This document shows, in pieces, positions 5,948-7,803 of a stretch of DNA of 7,803 nucleotides. The notes under the pieces are model-generated. The model was given only the letters and a program-made list of their open reading frames with translations. It made no database searches and was not told where the DNA came from. Source of the DNA: an uncultured Ruminococcus sp. Lineage in GTDB: Bacteria > Bacillota > Clostridia > Oscillospirales > CAG-272. Numbering within the stretch: the first letter of the stretch is position 1; each line of letters opens with the position of its first letter. A program made the position numbers and the translations under genes. Where the stretch lies: positions 1 through 7,803 of the forward strand of contig CACYEW010000311.1 in the NCBI GenBank assembly GCA_902773455.1, in the 5' to 3' direction.

Positions 5948-7803
5948 TTATTGATCAAGGATCACCACGCTGTCGACGAGCGGATTTGACACCAGAAGAT
6001 TGATCTCAAAAAGGATATATTGTCCATCGTCTTCCTTCAGAGAGATAATAAACTCCGTACCTATTTTATTCTTACATTCTTCCACTTCTTCCCATGTAAC
6101 GCCGTTATTTGCAAGAGCTTCACGTTTAAGATATTCGTAATCCCGAAGATTGACGTCTTCAAAATCGGCGATACCGATCTCGGGGAAAAGCTGCCAAAGT
6201 GACTCGGTATACGGTTCTTTTAATTTGACTGCGACGGTGTACGACTTAACACCGTCAGGCAGATCCGATGCTGACATTTTTATAGTGTATTCATCGAAAG
6301 TAAGCTTGCCTTTCGGCGTAAGTCCGTTATACCCTTCGCTCAGAAGGTCGCCGCAGAAGCGGAGCCTGTTGTCGAACAGCCGCGCCTGTATCACTTCTTT
6401 GCTCTCGCCTTTATAGGTCAGATAAACGAACCCTCCGTTTTCAAGCGCGATGAGAGAGGTGACCGTATTGAATTTCGGGTATTCTTTATTTATCGAAACG
6501 CTGAACAGTTCGCTTTTGTAACCTGCGAATTCGTCGTAAGTAAGACCGTTTTTGAGAGCGTCCCGGAGCTGTTTGACCGTCATCGGAGCTTTTGAACCGC
6601 TGCAGAAGCCGTCGGCGTAACCGTTCTGCTCGTTTTTGCTGATCGGCCTGAAACCGCTTTTTGCGAACGACGACGTCACAAGGCTTACAAGATCGGCGAA
6701 TACGTATTCGGGCACTTTATAGTCTACGTAGTTGCTTCGTATATAATAATCGCCGTTTTTGTGTTTAAACGCTTCATAACTGATATTCGTACTCGTTCTG
6801 ATATACCCGAAGAGCGTGATATCGTACGAGGAGAGCAGGCTCACCTTCTGCCTGCCGCATGCGGCAAATTCGGTTAAGAAGCCGCTCAGTTTTGTTTTAT
6901 CGTGCACTTCGATACCGTTGCCGCCGCAGAAAGCGTAGAAGAAACGGACGTTACCGGAGGAAACGATCATATAATCGCGTTCTTTTTCTTCGGAATATTC
7001 GCCGTTTTCGTAGAATATCGCATAGTCGAGATCGGCTTCTGCCGTCGGTATCTTATTCTGCCCGATAAACGCTTTCGTTTCGGCTTCGGTCGAATTGAGT
7101 TTTCTTCTCTCGTATTTGCCGGCTGACAATGAGATCAGTCTTACGTAAGCGCGGTCTTTGCCTTCATAGTAGGCGGAAAACGTATTGTCTCTGTAATCTT
7201 CGACGAACGCGCGTTTAGTGCCGTCGCGGGCGTCGATATAAAGGGCCGTGAATCCGTCGCCTTCTCTTACGGTGAAGCCGAAATCGTTATCGGGATATTT
7301 TTCTTTCAATGCCGTCACGGCTTCTTTGATCGAGGAAACCTTGTCGTTTTTCAGGACGTCGAACACCGCGTCGTGATTGCTCGTCTGCGGATCCGCTGCC
7401 GGATCGTCGGGATCGGTCGTCTGTTTTTCGGTCGTCGTGTATAGCAGTACGATCACGTCGTTTTTTTCGCGGAGCATAAAGCTGAAATTTACCTTATCGC
7501 CGAGTTCCGCGACCTCTTCGGCAAACGCTTTGTCAAGCGGTGCGTTATAATCGTATCCGTTGAGAGTTCTTTTGATTATATATTCGTCGCCGTATTCATA
7601 CGTATACGCGCATTCGCCGTCTTCGGAAATGTATATCGCCGAGGCGGGTCTGCCGACGGTCGCGACAGCGCCGTTATAAGCGTTGCCACGGCACAGGCTG
7701 CCGTTATTATTTTCCCAGTAATACGTATTTTCGGTTATTTCGACTTCTCCGCCCTGCGTCAGGTCGTAGAGGTGATGTACCGAATCGCCGTCTTTAGTAA
7801 GAA
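5948..7803 (-). CDS. Large hypothetical protein, probably extracytoplasmic, N-terminus beyond the window
   Basis: I do not recognise this protein as a whole. The minus strand is open from the right edge to TAA at 5948-5950, giving 617 codons. The ATG at 7477 is internal, because more than 100 in-frame codons upstream of it are uninterrupted and similar in composition. Visible parts, numbered from the first full codon at 7801: a Tyr-, Gly- and Asn-rich region (1-120), a low-complexity Thr/Asp/Pro linker (about 120-140), a long Lys/Asp/Tyr-rich region of probable beta-strands, a stretch starting MTVKQLRDALKNGLTYDEF that recalls small BamE-like lipoprotein modules, and a last module of about 100 residues with alternating strand and helix patterns. 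The Tyr-, Lys- and Asp-rich composition, few cysteines and linker suggest a secreted protein or lipoprotein. A signal sequence cannot be checked here. No catalytic motif is evident. It is convergent with hydA. Confidence 0.8.
   Translation of the reverse strand, partial: LTKDGDSVHHLYDLTQGGEVEITENTYYWENNNGSLCRGNAYNGAVATVGRPASAIYISEDGECAYTYEYGDEYIIKRTLNGYDYNAPLDKAFAEEVAELGDKVNFSFMLREKNDVIVLLYTTTEKQTTDPDDPAADPQTSNHDAVFDVLKNDKVSSIKEAVTALKEKYPDNDFGFTVREGDGFTALYIDARDGTKRAFVEDYRDNTFSAYYEGKDRAYVRLISLSAGKYERRKLNSTEAETKAFIGQNKIPTAEADLDYAIFYENGEYSEEKERDYMIVSSGNVRFFYAFCGGNGIEVHDKTKLSGFLTEFAACGRQKVSLLSSYDITLFGYIRTSTNISYEAFKHKNGDYYIRSNYVDYKVPEYVFADLVSLVTSSFAKSGFRPISKNEQNGYADGFCSGSKAPMTVKQLRDALKNGLTYDEFAGYKSELFSVSINKEYPKFNTVTSLIALENGGFVYLTYKGESKEVIQARLFDNRLRFCGDLLSEGYNGLTPKGKLTFDEYTIKMSASDLPDGVKSYTVAVKLKEPYTESLWQLFPEIGIADFEDVNLRDYEYLKREALANNGVTWEEVEECKNKIGTEFIISLKEDDGQYILFEINLLVSNPLVDSVVILDQ

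Noticed and set aside
5948..7477. Start of the large minus-strand gene at ATG 7477
   Set aside because: Reading on past 7477 to the window edge gives over 100 more in-frame codons without a stop and with the same protein character, so the true start lies outside the window.
1..7803. tRNA, rRNA, CRISPR array, insertion sequence or phage genes
   Set aside because: I found no cloverleaf-like gene, rRNA segment, regularly spaced repeats, transposase motifs or terminal inverted repeats with target duplications in the window.

Overview
The window looks like chromosomal DNA of an anaerobic, fermentative Gram-positive bacterium of the Clostridia, probably a gut or rumen type. I infer this from the compact three-gene [FeFe]-hydrogenase operon, strong GGAGG-like ribosome binding sites, TTGACA/TATAAT-type promoters, and a base composition that is fairly GC-rich in genes and very AT-rich at the main promoter. 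No species can be named from the sequence alone.

Layout. Bases 1-1157 (minus strand) are the 5' part of a sugar/polyol kinase of the FGGY family, cut by the left edge. Bases 1158-1660 are a 503-base divergent intergenic region. It holds a near-consensus promoter for the kinase, several palindromes, an AT-rich stretch and an extended -10 promoter for the hydrogenase genes. Bases 1661-5825 (plus strand) are hydC-hydB-hydA, ending in a strong intrinsic terminator at 5836-5869. Two GC-rich hairpins follow at 5885-5930. Bases 5948-7803 (minus strand, convergent) are the 3' part of a large unrecognised protein, probably extracytoplasmic, whose start lies beyond the right edge.

How the genes work together. 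HydC (NuoE-like), HydB (NuoF-like, with FMN and NAD(P)H sites plus ferredoxin domains) and HydA (catalytic H-cluster subunit with a relay of Fe-S clusters) match the subunits of a heterotrimeric, electron-bifurcating [FeFe] hydrogenase of the Thermotoga maritima HydABC type, in the same gamma-beta-alpha gene order. The expected reaction is H2 production from NADH and reduced ferredoxin together, or the reverse. No hydrogenase maturation genes (hydE, hydF, hydG), histidine kinase or separate ferredoxin gene are present. The kinase and the large minus-strand protein have no visible functional tie to the hydrogenase.

Nothing here supports a wholly new system. The points most worth checking are a serine at a canonical H-cluster ligand position in HydA, a group of palindromes in the divergent intergenic region, a missing substrate-site motif in the FGGY kinase, and the unrecognised surface protein.
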